From an uncultured bacterium (lineage in GTDB: Bacteria > Bacteroidota > Ignavibacteria > Ignavibacteriales > Melioribacteraceae), in NCBI GenBank assembly GCA_937936675.1, contig CALDDL010000347.1, positions 1 to 5,236 on the forward strand: a DNA stretch of 5,236 nt. Reading direction: 5' to 3'. Position numbers and translations under genes: made by a program. This document shows positions 1 to 5,236 of the stretch, piece after piece (the first letter of the stretch is position 1; each line of letters starts with the position of its first letter). The notes below the pieces were generated by a model. The model had not been told where the DNA came from. It ran no database searches and saw nothing but the letters and a program-made list of their open reading frames with translations.

Positions 1-599
1 GTGGGATTCTGATTAGCCGGTGTAACCGCGACCGGATTAGAAGGTGCCTTAATCGATAAATTCGAGGTTTCATTTGAAGATGATTTATTATCCTTTAATT
101 CTTTTTCATTTTCGGGTTTAGTTAAATCCACAAACATAGTACCGGGATTATACTTCTTTGAAGTGATATTTAATTGCTTTGCAGATTCATTAAAAGAAAG
201 TTGTTTGCCATAGCCTAGAGAAAAATAATCAATGCTATATGCGAGGGGGACGAAGATATCATCGCCTATAATCATTGTTGAAATAGGCAACTGAAATAAT
301 GCTTCATCTTGAGAATCAATTGCCCTTCCGGCAACTACTACATACTGATTTCTTCCTGTGAACTTAATTCTATATTCGGAAAATTTTAGTTCCATTTTTT
401 TTGATTCTTCATTTACATATATCCCAGCGTTCAGTAGTGTGGACATTTCTTTAAGCGATACAAACGTTACACCTTCCCTAACGACAAATGAGAGAGTGGA
501 GGGCACACCATTATTATCCACACTTATTTTATATAACCTTTGTGCTTCGATTGAAGTAGTAATCAAAAGCAATATATATATGAATAGAATTTTTTTCAT
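1..599 (-). CDS. Exported stalk-domain protein, possible N-acetylmuramoyl-L-alanine amidase (N-terminal part, cut by window edge)
   Basis: The reading frame is open from an ATG at 599 to the window edge, giving 199 codons plus two bases; the C-terminus is missing. Residues 1-19 form a signal peptide (MKKI, then a hydrophobic stretch, ending near TSIEAQ), so the product is exported. Residues about 20-147 read like a copper-amine-oxidase-N-like 'stalk' domain: short beta strands, the phrase GVTFVSLKEMSTLLNA, then IGDDIFVPLAYSIDYF and a closing strand KQLNIT. Such domains often precede an Amidase_3 catalytic domain in cell-wall amidases of Bacteroidota-like bacteria. From about residue 155 the sequence becomes a hydrophilic Lys/Glu/Asn/Ser then Pro-rich linker, as expected before a second domain. 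The amidase call is inferred from architecture; no catalytic residue lies in the window. The start follows the upstream stop codon by one base and has only a weak Shine-Dalgarno-like CGGA, so translation probably depends on coupling. It may instead be a stalk protein with another C-terminal domain. Confidence 0.72.
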   Translation of the reverse strand, partial: MKKILFIYILLLITTSIEAQRLYKISVDNNGVPSTLSFVVREGVTFVSLKEMSTLLNAGIYVNEESKKMELKFSEYRIKFTGRNQYVVVAGRAIDSQDEALFQLPISTMIIGDDIFVPLAYSIDYFSLGYGKQLSFNESAKQLNITSKKYNPGTMFVDLTKPENEKELKDNKSSSNETSNLSIKAPSNPVAVTPANQNP

Positions 600-600
600 A

Positions 601-1188
601 TTATCCGATAAATGGAATCATAAATTTGCTTTTCTTTTTATATGCAACAAAATTTTCTTTGAAATGCTTTAATAAAATTTTCTCTTCTAAGAATGCGCGC
701 ATAATAAATAATGGGAGTTCGACCAATATTACTATGGGTATAATAACAAAGCTAAGAAGAGCAATACCTGCTCCAAGATCGCTAAGGAATTGAGATAAAT
801 ATTGGGGATGACGAATGTATTTATAAATTCCCGATTCGATCAACTTATGTTCTTTTAGAATTACGATATCTTGAGCATAACTATTGCCTAATTCTTTGAA
901 AGAAATAACTTGAACCCAGGAGAATATTATATAAATAACTAAACCAATATATCTCCAAATTGCAAATTGCTCTTTGAATGCTTCAGACAATGCGAAAACA
1001 TTGAACGCTCCAACTATGGTTAAAATTAAAATAAGAGCAGAAATATTCGGAGGTAATTTTTGAAGAAATGATTCCGGTCGCTCTGTTACTTTTAATACCG
1101 AAATTCTTACTCCCCTCTTAGCCGCCGATGCATTAGCGCTCATTGTAACAACTAAATTGATTAATAAAATTATATTAATCGGATCCAT
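601..1188 (-). CDS. Integral-membrane methyltransferase-like protein, isoprenylcysteine/phospholipid methyltransferase (ICMT/PEMT) family
   Basis: This 195-residue protein has about four or five hydrophobic segments (approximately residues 4-17, 50-68, 79-97 and a long one or hairpin at 136-164), which places it in the cytoplasmic membrane. Residues 120-130 read GIYKYIRHPQY, matching the family signature G-x-Y-x-x-x-R-H-P-x-Y. After the last membrane segment comes E168-E169, then LLKHFKENFVAY, matching the E-x-x-L-x-x-x-F-x-x-x-Y-x-x-Y tail. In characterised relatives these regions bind S-adenosylmethionine and the lipid acceptor. Length is normal for bacterial members. The acceptor cannot be read from sequence: bacteria generally lack prenylated CaaX proteins, so a lipid, quinone-like or small hydrophobic substrate is more likely. 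The start at 1188 is supported by GGAG eight bases upstream. The gene sits 38 nt after the epimerase-like gene and its stop is one base from the next start, indicating co-transcription. Confidence 0.85.
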   Translation of the reverse strand: MDPINIILLINLVVTMSANASAAKRGVRISVLKVTERPESFLQKLPPNISALILILTIVGAFNVFALSEAFKEQFAIWRYIGLVIYIIFSWVQVISFKELGNSYAQDIVILKEHKLIESGIYKYIRHPQYLSQFLSDLGAGIALLSFVIIPIVILVELPLFIMRAFLEEKILLKHFKENFVAYKKKSKFMIPFIG

Positions 1189-1196
1189 TTAATAAA

Positions 1197-1200
1197 CTCC
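1197..1200 (-). promoter_or_regulatory. Ribosome binding site of the membrane methyltransferase gene
   Basis: Read on the minus strand this is GGAG (within TGTGGAG), eight bases before the ATG at 1188. It supports that start and shows that Shine-Dalgarno initiation is used by at least some genes here. No promoter-like hexamer pair stands out in the 38-nt gap, in keeping with read-through from the upstream gene. Confidence 0.6.
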
Positions 1201-1226
1201 ACAATTAATTCAGTAATATAATAACT

Positions 1227-2123
1227 TTATTGATTTAAAATCATTTGAAGTGCATCACGAAGAGAAGCAAACTTAAACTTAAATCCGCTCTTCAAGGTTC
1301 TTTTTGGTATTACCTTCACCCCTTTTAGTACGTTATCGGCTCCCTCGCCATATAAAACTTTTATTACAAATTCCGGCACTTTCATAAAAGAAGGGCGGTG
1401 CATTACTTCACCTAGTACATTACTGAATTGTTTTAATGTAACAGATTCGGGTGAGACACCGTTATAAATTCCCAAGAGATCATTTTCAAGAGCATATATA
1501 AATAGATTTACAATATCATCGATATGTACCCATGGAAAAGGCTGCTCACCCGAACCGATCGGTCCCCCGACAAAATACTTAAATGGCACTATCATGCTTG
1601 AAAGAGCACCTTCATCCTTATCCAAAACAATTCCTATTCTTACTAATACTCTTCTTACGCCTATTAAAGATTCTGAAGCATCTTCCCATTTAGATACCAC
1701 ATCACTTAAGAAATCATTTCCCTTGTTTGAATATTCATCACATTCATTTGCTTGAACGCCATAATATCCAATAGCAGAAGCCCCCAGATATACATTCGGC
1801 TTTTGAGCCACTGAATTTATTATTCCCACTATTTTCTTTGTCGTATCAACGCGGCTATTAAGAATTTTCGATTTATGTTCTTCGTCCCATCTGCGTGCCA
1901 TTACATTTTCACCAGCCAGATGAATCACTCCATAAGCACCGTTAATTTCTTCGGCTAATTCCTTCTCATTCCAATTAATGCATTTCGTTAATCCAATAAT
2001 CTTACTCATTGCCTTTTCCGGGTCTCGTGTTACTCCTACGATAGAATAGCCCATGTTCAGAAGTTTATTTGCTATATTTTTCCCAATTAATCCCGTTATA
2101 CCCGTTATAATTACTTTTTTCAT
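1227..2123 (-). CDS. TIGR01777-family epimerase-like protein (SDR39U1/YfcH type, NAD(P)-binding)
   Basis: This complete 298-residue protein has the normal length for the family. It is an atypical extended short-chain dehydrogenase/reductase with an N-terminal Rossmann fold. The dinucleotide loop is G8-I-T-G11-L-I-G14 after the first strand KKVIIT. Other family hallmarks follow in order: HLAGENV at 68-74, the RRW at 77-79 with a downstream K-x-x-I-x-x-S-R around 84-91, SAIGYYG at 116-122, a DFLSDVVSKWE segment at 137-147, the strand VRIGIVL at 161-167, and G-P-x-G-S-G-x-Q-x-F-P-W-x-H-x-D-D spanning 187-203. The C-terminal part (about 248-296, with LKGVKVIPKRTLKSGF) matches the DUF1731 tail. 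The physiological substrate of this family is not established, so a specific reaction should not be assigned. The start is secured by a strong AAAGGAG six bases upstream. It is the promoter-proximal gene of the leftward operon and is divergent from the DUF5686 gene. Confidence 0.93.
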   Translation of the reverse strand: MKKVIITGITGLIGKNIANKLLNMGYSIVGVTRDPEKAMSKIIGLTKCINWNEKELAEEINGAYGVIHLAGENVMARRWDEEHKSKILNSRVDTTKKIVGIINSVAQKPNVYLGASAIGYYGVQANECDEYSNKGNDFLSDVVSKWEDASESLIGVRRVLVRIGIVLDKDEGALSSMIVPFKYFVGGPIGSGEQPFPWVHIDDIVNLFIYALENDLLGIYNGVSPESVTLKQFSNVLGEVMHRPSFMKVPEFVIKVLYGEGADNVLKGVKVIPKRTLKSGFKFKFASLRDALQMILNQ

Positions 2124-2128
2124 AGAAA

Positions 2129-2136
2129 TCTCCTTT
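2129..2136 (-). promoter_or_regulatory. Strong ribosome binding site of the TIGR01777-family gene
   Basis: The minus strand reads AAAGGAGA here; its AGGAG core ends six bases before the ATG at 2123. This is the best Shine-Dalgarno sequence in the window and fixes the start codon. By contrast, the divergent gene starting at 2220 has only a weak TGAGA match. Confidence 0.75.
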
Positions 2137-2144
2137 CTTATGGA

Positions 2145-2173
2145 AACATATTAACTATTCAATAAGTTTACAA
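2145..2173 (-). promoter_or_regulatory. Possible promoter of the leftward three-gene operon
   Basis: On the minus strand a TTGTAA (2173-2168) is followed after 17 bases by TATGTT (2150-2145). Each hexamer matches the sigma-70 consensus at four of six positions. The placement, about 20 bases before the ribosome binding site of the TIGR01777-family gene, is sensible, but in DNA this AT-rich such a match can arise by chance. The -35 hexamer overlaps that of the rightward candidate promoter. Confidence 0.28.
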
Positions 2174-2194
2174 ATATCTGCAAAATGTTATATT
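2167..2194 (+). promoter_or_regulatory. Candidate sigma-70-like promoter of the DUF5686/GH13 operon
   Basis: TTTACA (2167-2172) and TATATT (2189-2194) are separated by 16 bases, each matching the sigma-70 consensus at five of six positions. Transcription would begin near 2200, leaving a 5' leader of roughly 20 bases before the ATG at 2220. A housekeeping sigma factor of Bacteroidota may prefer other motifs, and the region is AT-rich, so this is a candidate read from sequence only. Confidence 0.42.
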
Positions 2195-2219
2195 TTTACT
2201 TAAACCATGAGACCAATAT

Positions 2220-4664
2220 ATGAAAAGAAATTCCACAATTTTTTTGATTCTGCTTATTTTGTTTTTTACACATATAATATTAGAGGCACAGCAACTCTCA
2301 CTCAAAGGGAAAGTATTAGACAAGACAGATGGATTGGCTTTAAGCTTTGCTAATATTAGAGTAAGTAATTCATCTATAGGGACAGCTTCAAATATTGAAG
2401 GAGATTTTGAGCTTCGCCTCAAGCCCGGTAATTATACAATTATTATTTCATTTATTGGTTACAAGTCCGACTCAATAAATGTAAATCTTAATTCAAATAA
2501 AAACTTAATGATTCCTTTAGAAAGGATTTCGATTAATTTGCCCGAAGTAACAGTACTCCCAAAAGAAAATCCCGCGAATGAAATTATTAGACGTGCGATG
2601 AAAGCAAAAAAAGAGAGAGAAGAAAAACTTGATTCATATATCTTTCGTGCATACACAAAGGGTTTAATAAAAACCACTCAAAACATTTCGGCTCAAGACC
2701 GAAGCATTAGTCTTGGTATCGGTACTCGAGATACAGGTGCTCTTAAAATTACAGGCATTATTGAAAACGAAAGTATCGGTTATTTCCAAAAACCCTCTTC
2801 ATATAAAGACGAAATCTTAGCCCGTAAACAAAGCTCGAATACACCATCATCAATAAATATTTTGACCGGCGGTAGATTGATCCAAAATTTTTATACCGAT
2901 GATATTCAGTTCTTTGGAAAGCAATTGACAAGTCCCATTTCAGAAGATGCACTCGATTATTATTACTTCGATCTAAAAGATACTTTGGCTTATGATAATC
3001 GGGCAGTATATCAGATCTATTTTGAAACTAAAGATCGTTCTGGTCCCGGTTTTTATGGGACTATCTATATCGCAGATAAAACTTTCAATTTAGAAAAGTT
3101 GGAAGTCTTCCTAAATCGAGCAGCCAATCCCGGCGGTATATTTGATAACATAAATATCTTTCAGCAGTTCCAATTATATAAAGACAATATTTCTATGCCT
3201 ATCGATTATCATATCTTTGCTGAGGGAAATGTTTTGGGAATTGCTAAATTCGGCTTTGAATTAAATTCGATCTTCTTTGATTACGAAATTAATTCCAATA
3301 TTCCTGAAGACAAATTTGATATGGCGCTTATAAAAGTTCTTCCCGATGCCGACAAAAAAGATTCAACATACTGGAAAAGCACTCAAACCATTCCCAATAC
3401 TCTCGATGAGATAAAAGCTTATGCACGGATCGATAGTTTAGAATCGATTCCCCGAACTTTCTGGGATAATTTTTCGTTCCTATCTACTCGCCTTAATCTG
3501 GATGACAACTTTTCATTATCTGGTTTAATGGGGATATATCATTTTAATAGGATCGAAGGACATGCGCTCGATTTTGGATTCTTTGGACGGAATCTATCCG
3601 ATAAGCGATTCAATTGGTCAACTGGATTTTCTTACGGTCTTTCAGATAAAAAATTCAAGCAAGACCTAAATGCACAATATTATATTGGTGATTATAGAAC
3701 AGGTGAAATTAATCTTAGCTTATTTAATAAAATCACAGATCTTTTTGGCGAATCAACTAGATATAATAAATTAACTTCCACTGCACTAAGCTGGATAACT
3801 AAAGTTGATTTCAGAGATTATTATTATACGCGAGGAATAAAGTTTTCGGTTGATGAACAGGTATTCCCAATTTTAAAATTAGGTACAGGATTTTTTTATC
3901 GCGAAGACCAGAATGCTTTTAATAATTCTGATTTCTCTCTATTTAATAAGCAAAAAACTTATAGAGAAAATCGACTAATTACACCGGTCAATGATATTGC
4001 CGTTACGGGCTCATTTACTTTAGACTTTAGAAAATATATCGAAGATGGATATTTTAGAAGAAGAACAGCATTCGGAGACCCGTTCTTTTTACTTAGTGGC
4101 GTTTTTACTTCTTCGCTTGGTGAAAATTCTTACCAACAATACAATTCAAATTTTTATGCATTTATTCCCGGGTATCGATCCACAAATTTTACAGTTAATA
4201 CCAATCTGCTTTTTTCAAACGGACGTGTTCCGATTCAGATGATGAGGGCTTTGGCGGGAAATATTGAAAGCGGCGGTAAAAATTTTACTTTTCGTACTCT
4301 TCGCATTGGCGAAGTATTCGGAGATCAAGTTTTTTCCCTGAATGTTGAACATAATATTAACGATGAATTATTCCGCATCTTTAACGTCCCTGTATTAGAA
4401 GATCTTCAGTTATTACTCTCATTGCATTTTAACGTTGGTTGGTCCTCTATTTCAAATGAAAGCAAAGAGATGAATAGACGAGCATTAACTGATAGCTATC
4501 AGATGCCATATATAAATAAGGCAAATGAATTTACTCGCCCATTTATGGAAGCAGGTTTTGGTATTGGTCAAATTCTTATTCCATTGAAACTGGAATTTAC
4601 ATGGAAACTTAATCATTTTGGTTATAATAATTTTGTAATTTCTGTTAATACATTTGTTTTATAA
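2220..4664 (+). CDS. DUF5686-family outer-membrane protein with N-terminal CarboxypepD_reg-like domain
   Basis: This complete 814-residue protein has a signal peptide at about 1-23 (MKRN, a strongly hydrophobic core, cleavage near LEAQ). Residues 28-101 form a carboxypeptidase-regulatory-like beta-sandwich: LKGKVLDKTDGLALSFANI, then GTASNIEGDFEL, a turn at KPGNYTI and the strand SFIGYKS. Next is the DUF5686 region, opening with the helix NPANEIIRRAMKAKKE at 117-132; SPISEDALDYYYFDLKDT at 238-255 and FYGTIYIADKTFNLEKL at 278-294 are typical of it. From about 430 to the end, alternating aromatic and polar strands, such as those around YYYTRGIKFSVDEQ, suggest an outer-membrane beta-barrel. TonB-dependent receptors share the N-terminal domain, but no plug domain is visible. 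The family has no established biochemical role. A GH13 gene starts 9 nt downstream, suggesting a shared operon. The ATG at 2220 is chosen because it directly precedes the signal peptide; an ATG at 2207 is out of frame. Confidence 0.88.
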   Translation: MKRNSTIFLILLILFFTHIILEAQQLSLKGKVLDKTDGLALSFANIRVSNSSIGTASNIEGDFELRLKPGNYTIIISFIGYKSDSINVNLNSNKNLMIPLERISINLPEVTVLPKENPANEIIRRAMKAKKEREEKLDSYIFRAYTKGLIKTTQNISAQDRSISLGIGTRDTGALKITGIIENESIGYFQKPSSYKDEILARKQSSNTPSSINILTGGRLIQNFYTDDIQFFGKQLTSPISEDALDYYYFDLKDTLAYDNRAVYQIYFETKDRSGPGFYGTIYIADKTFNLEKLEVFLNRAANPGGIFDNINIFQQFQLYKDNISMPIDYHIFAEGNVLGIAKFGFELNSIFFDYEINSNIPEDKFDMALIKVLPDADKKDSTYWKSTQTIPNTLDEIKAYARIDSLESIPRTFWDNFSFLSTRLNLDDNFSLSGLMGIYHFNRIEGHALDFGFFGRNLSDKRFNWSTGFSYGLSDKKFKQDLNAQYYIGDYRTGEINLSLFNKITDLFGESTRYNKLTSTALSWITKVDFRDYYYTRGIKFSVDEQVFPILKLGTGFFYREDQNAFNNSDFSLFNKQKTYRENRLITPVNDIAVTGSFTLDFRKYIEDGYFRRRTAFGDPFFLLSGVFTSSLGENSYQQYNSNFYAFIPGYRSTNFTVNTNLLFSNGRVPIQMMRALAGNIESGGKNFTFRTLRIGEVFGDQVFSLNVEHNINDELFRIFNVPVLEDLQLLLSLHFNVGWSSISNESKEMNRRALTDSYQMPYINKANEFTRPFMEAGFGIGQILIPLKLEFTWKLNHFGYNNFVISVNTFVL

Positions 4665-4668
4665 GGGA
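4663..4668 (+). promoter_or_regulatory. Ribosome binding site of the GH13 gene, overlapping the upstream stop codon
   Basis: AAGGGA begins inside the TAA stop (4662-4664) of the DUF5686-like gene and lies five bases before the ATG at 4674. The overlap means ribosomes finishing the first gene sit on the initiation region of the second, which favours coupled expression. Confidence 0.55.
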
Positions 4669-4673
4669 TTTTT

Positions 4674-5236
4674 ATGAAGCTGCTAAAAATATTTTTCTTT
4701 TTTTTTACTCTTAGTTTATCTGCACAAGATATTTCAATAAGTAAAATTGAACCGCTTAATTGGTGGACAGGAATGAAATTAAATTCTATCCAACTAATGA
4801 TTTATGGGAATAATCTATCAGATTTTAGTGCAGAGTTCTCACCTAAAGGTCCGATAATTAATAAGATTAATTCAATACAAAATTCATCTTATGCTTTTAT
4901 TGATATAACAATTCCCAAGACGATGAAACCGGGTAAATATGAATTGATATTAAAAAAAGGGAGCAGCAAAGCCATATTTGAATATTCATTTTTGGAACGT
5001 GAGAATAATAAAAATAATTTTCAGGGCTTTTCAAATCAGGATATAATTTATCTTGTAATGCCGGACAGATTTGCAGATGGAGACCTCTCTAATAATAAAA
5101 TCGATGGATACAACGATCCATTTGATTCCTTGAAAACTCAAAGACGATATGGTGGCGATATTCAAGGACTTATCGATAAATTAGATTACTTTGTAAATCT
5201 CGGTATTACTGCATTATGGATTAATCCATTAGTAGA
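4674..5236 (+). CDS. Secreted cyclomaltodextrinase/neopullulanase-like GH13 glycoside hydrolase (N-terminal part, cut by window edge)
   Basis: The frame is open from the ATG at 4674 to the window end, giving 187 codons plus two bases; the C-terminus is missing. Residues 1-18 form a signal peptide with a six-Phe run, ending at LSAQ, so the enzyme is exported, probably to the periplasm. Residues about 22-107 match the Ig-like N-terminal domain of cyclomaltodextrinases (IEPLNWWTGMK at 25-35, IQLMIYGNNL at 39-48, KPGKYELIL at 85-93). The GH13 barrel begins at about 123 with IIYLVMPDRFADGD (124-137; the DRFADGD loop is often calcium-binding) and continues with RRYGGDIQGLIDKLDYF and LGITALWINPL at 176-186. 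The catalytic Asp/Glu/Asp and the D-x-x-x-N-H region lie beyond the edge, so activity cannot be judged. Related enzymes hydrolyse cyclodextrins, pullulan or maltodextrins. The start has AAGGGA upstream. It follows the DUF5686-like gene by 9 nt. Confidence 0.9.
   Translation, partial: MKLLKIFFFFFTLSLSAQDISISKIEPLNWWTGMKLNSIQLMIYGNNLSDFSAEFSPKGPIINKINSIQNSSYAFIDITIPKTMKPGKYELILKKGSSKAIFEYSFLERENNKNNFQGFSNQDIIYLVMPDRFADGDLSNNKIDGYNDPFDSLKTQRRYGGDIQGLIDKLDYFVNLGITALWINPLV

Noticed and set aside
395..402. Run of eight T (A8 on the coding strand) in the stalk-domain gene
   Set aside because: It encodes Lys-Lys within a Ser-Lys-Lys-Met stretch and sits mid-domain; runs of this length are common in DNA this AT-rich, so it was not put forward as a switch.
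358..672. 104-codon plus-strand open frame opposite the stalk-domain and methyltransferase genes
   Set aside because: It lies antisense across the junction of two well-supported minus-strand genes, has no ribosome binding site that I can see and resembles no family I know; AT-rich antisense frames of this size are expected.
1189..1226. Possible terminator or internal promoter between the epimerase-like and methyltransferase-like genes
   Set aside because: The 38-nt gap shows no GC-rich hairpin with a T-run and no good hexamer pair; it contains only a ribosome binding site.
2092..2109. Tandem 9-bp direct repeat CCCGTTATA x2
   Set aside because: It lies in codons for the repeated residues I-T-G of the dinucleotide-binding loop of the TIGR01777-family protein, so protein constraint explains it; two copies do not make a repeat array.
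2168..2422. 84-codon minus-strand open frame covering the divergent intergenic region and the start of the DUF5686-like gene
   Set aside because: It is antisense to the signal peptide and CarboxypepD_reg-like domain of a clear gene, and its sequence shows no domain or initiation signal.
2459..2952. Two short minus-strand open frames (2459-2677 and 2758-2952) within the DUF5686-like gene
   Set aside because: Both are complementary shadows of a continuous, domain-supported plus-strand gene, with no Shine-Dalgarno sequence or recognisable motif.
4045..4242. 65-codon plus-strand frame inside the barrel region of the DUF5686-like gene
   Set aside because: It is an alternative frame of a real gene; its leucine- and phenylalanine-rich sequence is explained by reading the barrel codons out of frame.

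Overview
The window is AT-rich (by eye, roughly one third G+C) and almost fully coding. It most resembles a Bacteroidota/Ignavibacteria-type genome. The support is a DUF5686-type outer-membrane protein with an N-terminal CarboxypepD_reg-like domain, exported proteins whose signal peptides end in a short '(S/E)AQ' cleavage region, and a secreted cyclomaltodextrinase/neopullulanase-like GH13 enzyme. The phylum assignment is inferred from protein families only; there is no rRNA or other marker here.

Layout: a 96-nt divergent intergenic region (2124-2219) separates two gene groups. Leftward (minus strand), in order of transcription, lie a TIGR01777-family NAD(P)-binding epimerase-like protein (2123 to 1227), a small integral-membrane methyltransferase-like protein of the isoprenylcysteine/phospholipid methyltransferase type (1188 to 601), and an exported protein cut by the window edge (599 to 1). 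The last carries a stalk (copper-amine-oxidase-N-like) domain and a Ser/Asn/Pro-rich linker, and may be the front part of a cell-wall amidase. The spacings are 38 nt and 1 nt, so the three genes look like one operon. Rightward (plus strand) lie the 814-residue DUF5686-like outer-membrane protein (2220-4664) and, after 9 nt, the start of a secreted GH13 cyclomaltodextrinase-like enzyme (4674 to beyond 5236), again an apparent operon.

Function: four of the five proteins are envelope-associated (two exported proteins, one inner-membrane protein and one outer-membrane barrel). The right-hand pair suggests an outer-membrane protein made together with an enzyme for linear or cyclic maltodextrins, but adjacency is the only support for a joint role. 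The left-hand trio combines a Rossmann oxidoreductase/epimerase of unknown substrate, a membrane methyltransferase of unknown substrate and a putative peptidoglycan-facing protein.

I saw no rRNA, tRNA, CRISPR array, insertion sequence, convincing terminator or phage gene. There is no intergenic stretch longer than 96 nt. Nothing here is clearly a new system; the points most worth checking are the uncharacterised DUF5686-GH13 pairing, the tightly coupled methyltransferase/stalk-protein pair, the overlapping divergent promoters, and the T9 tract in the GH13 signal peptide.
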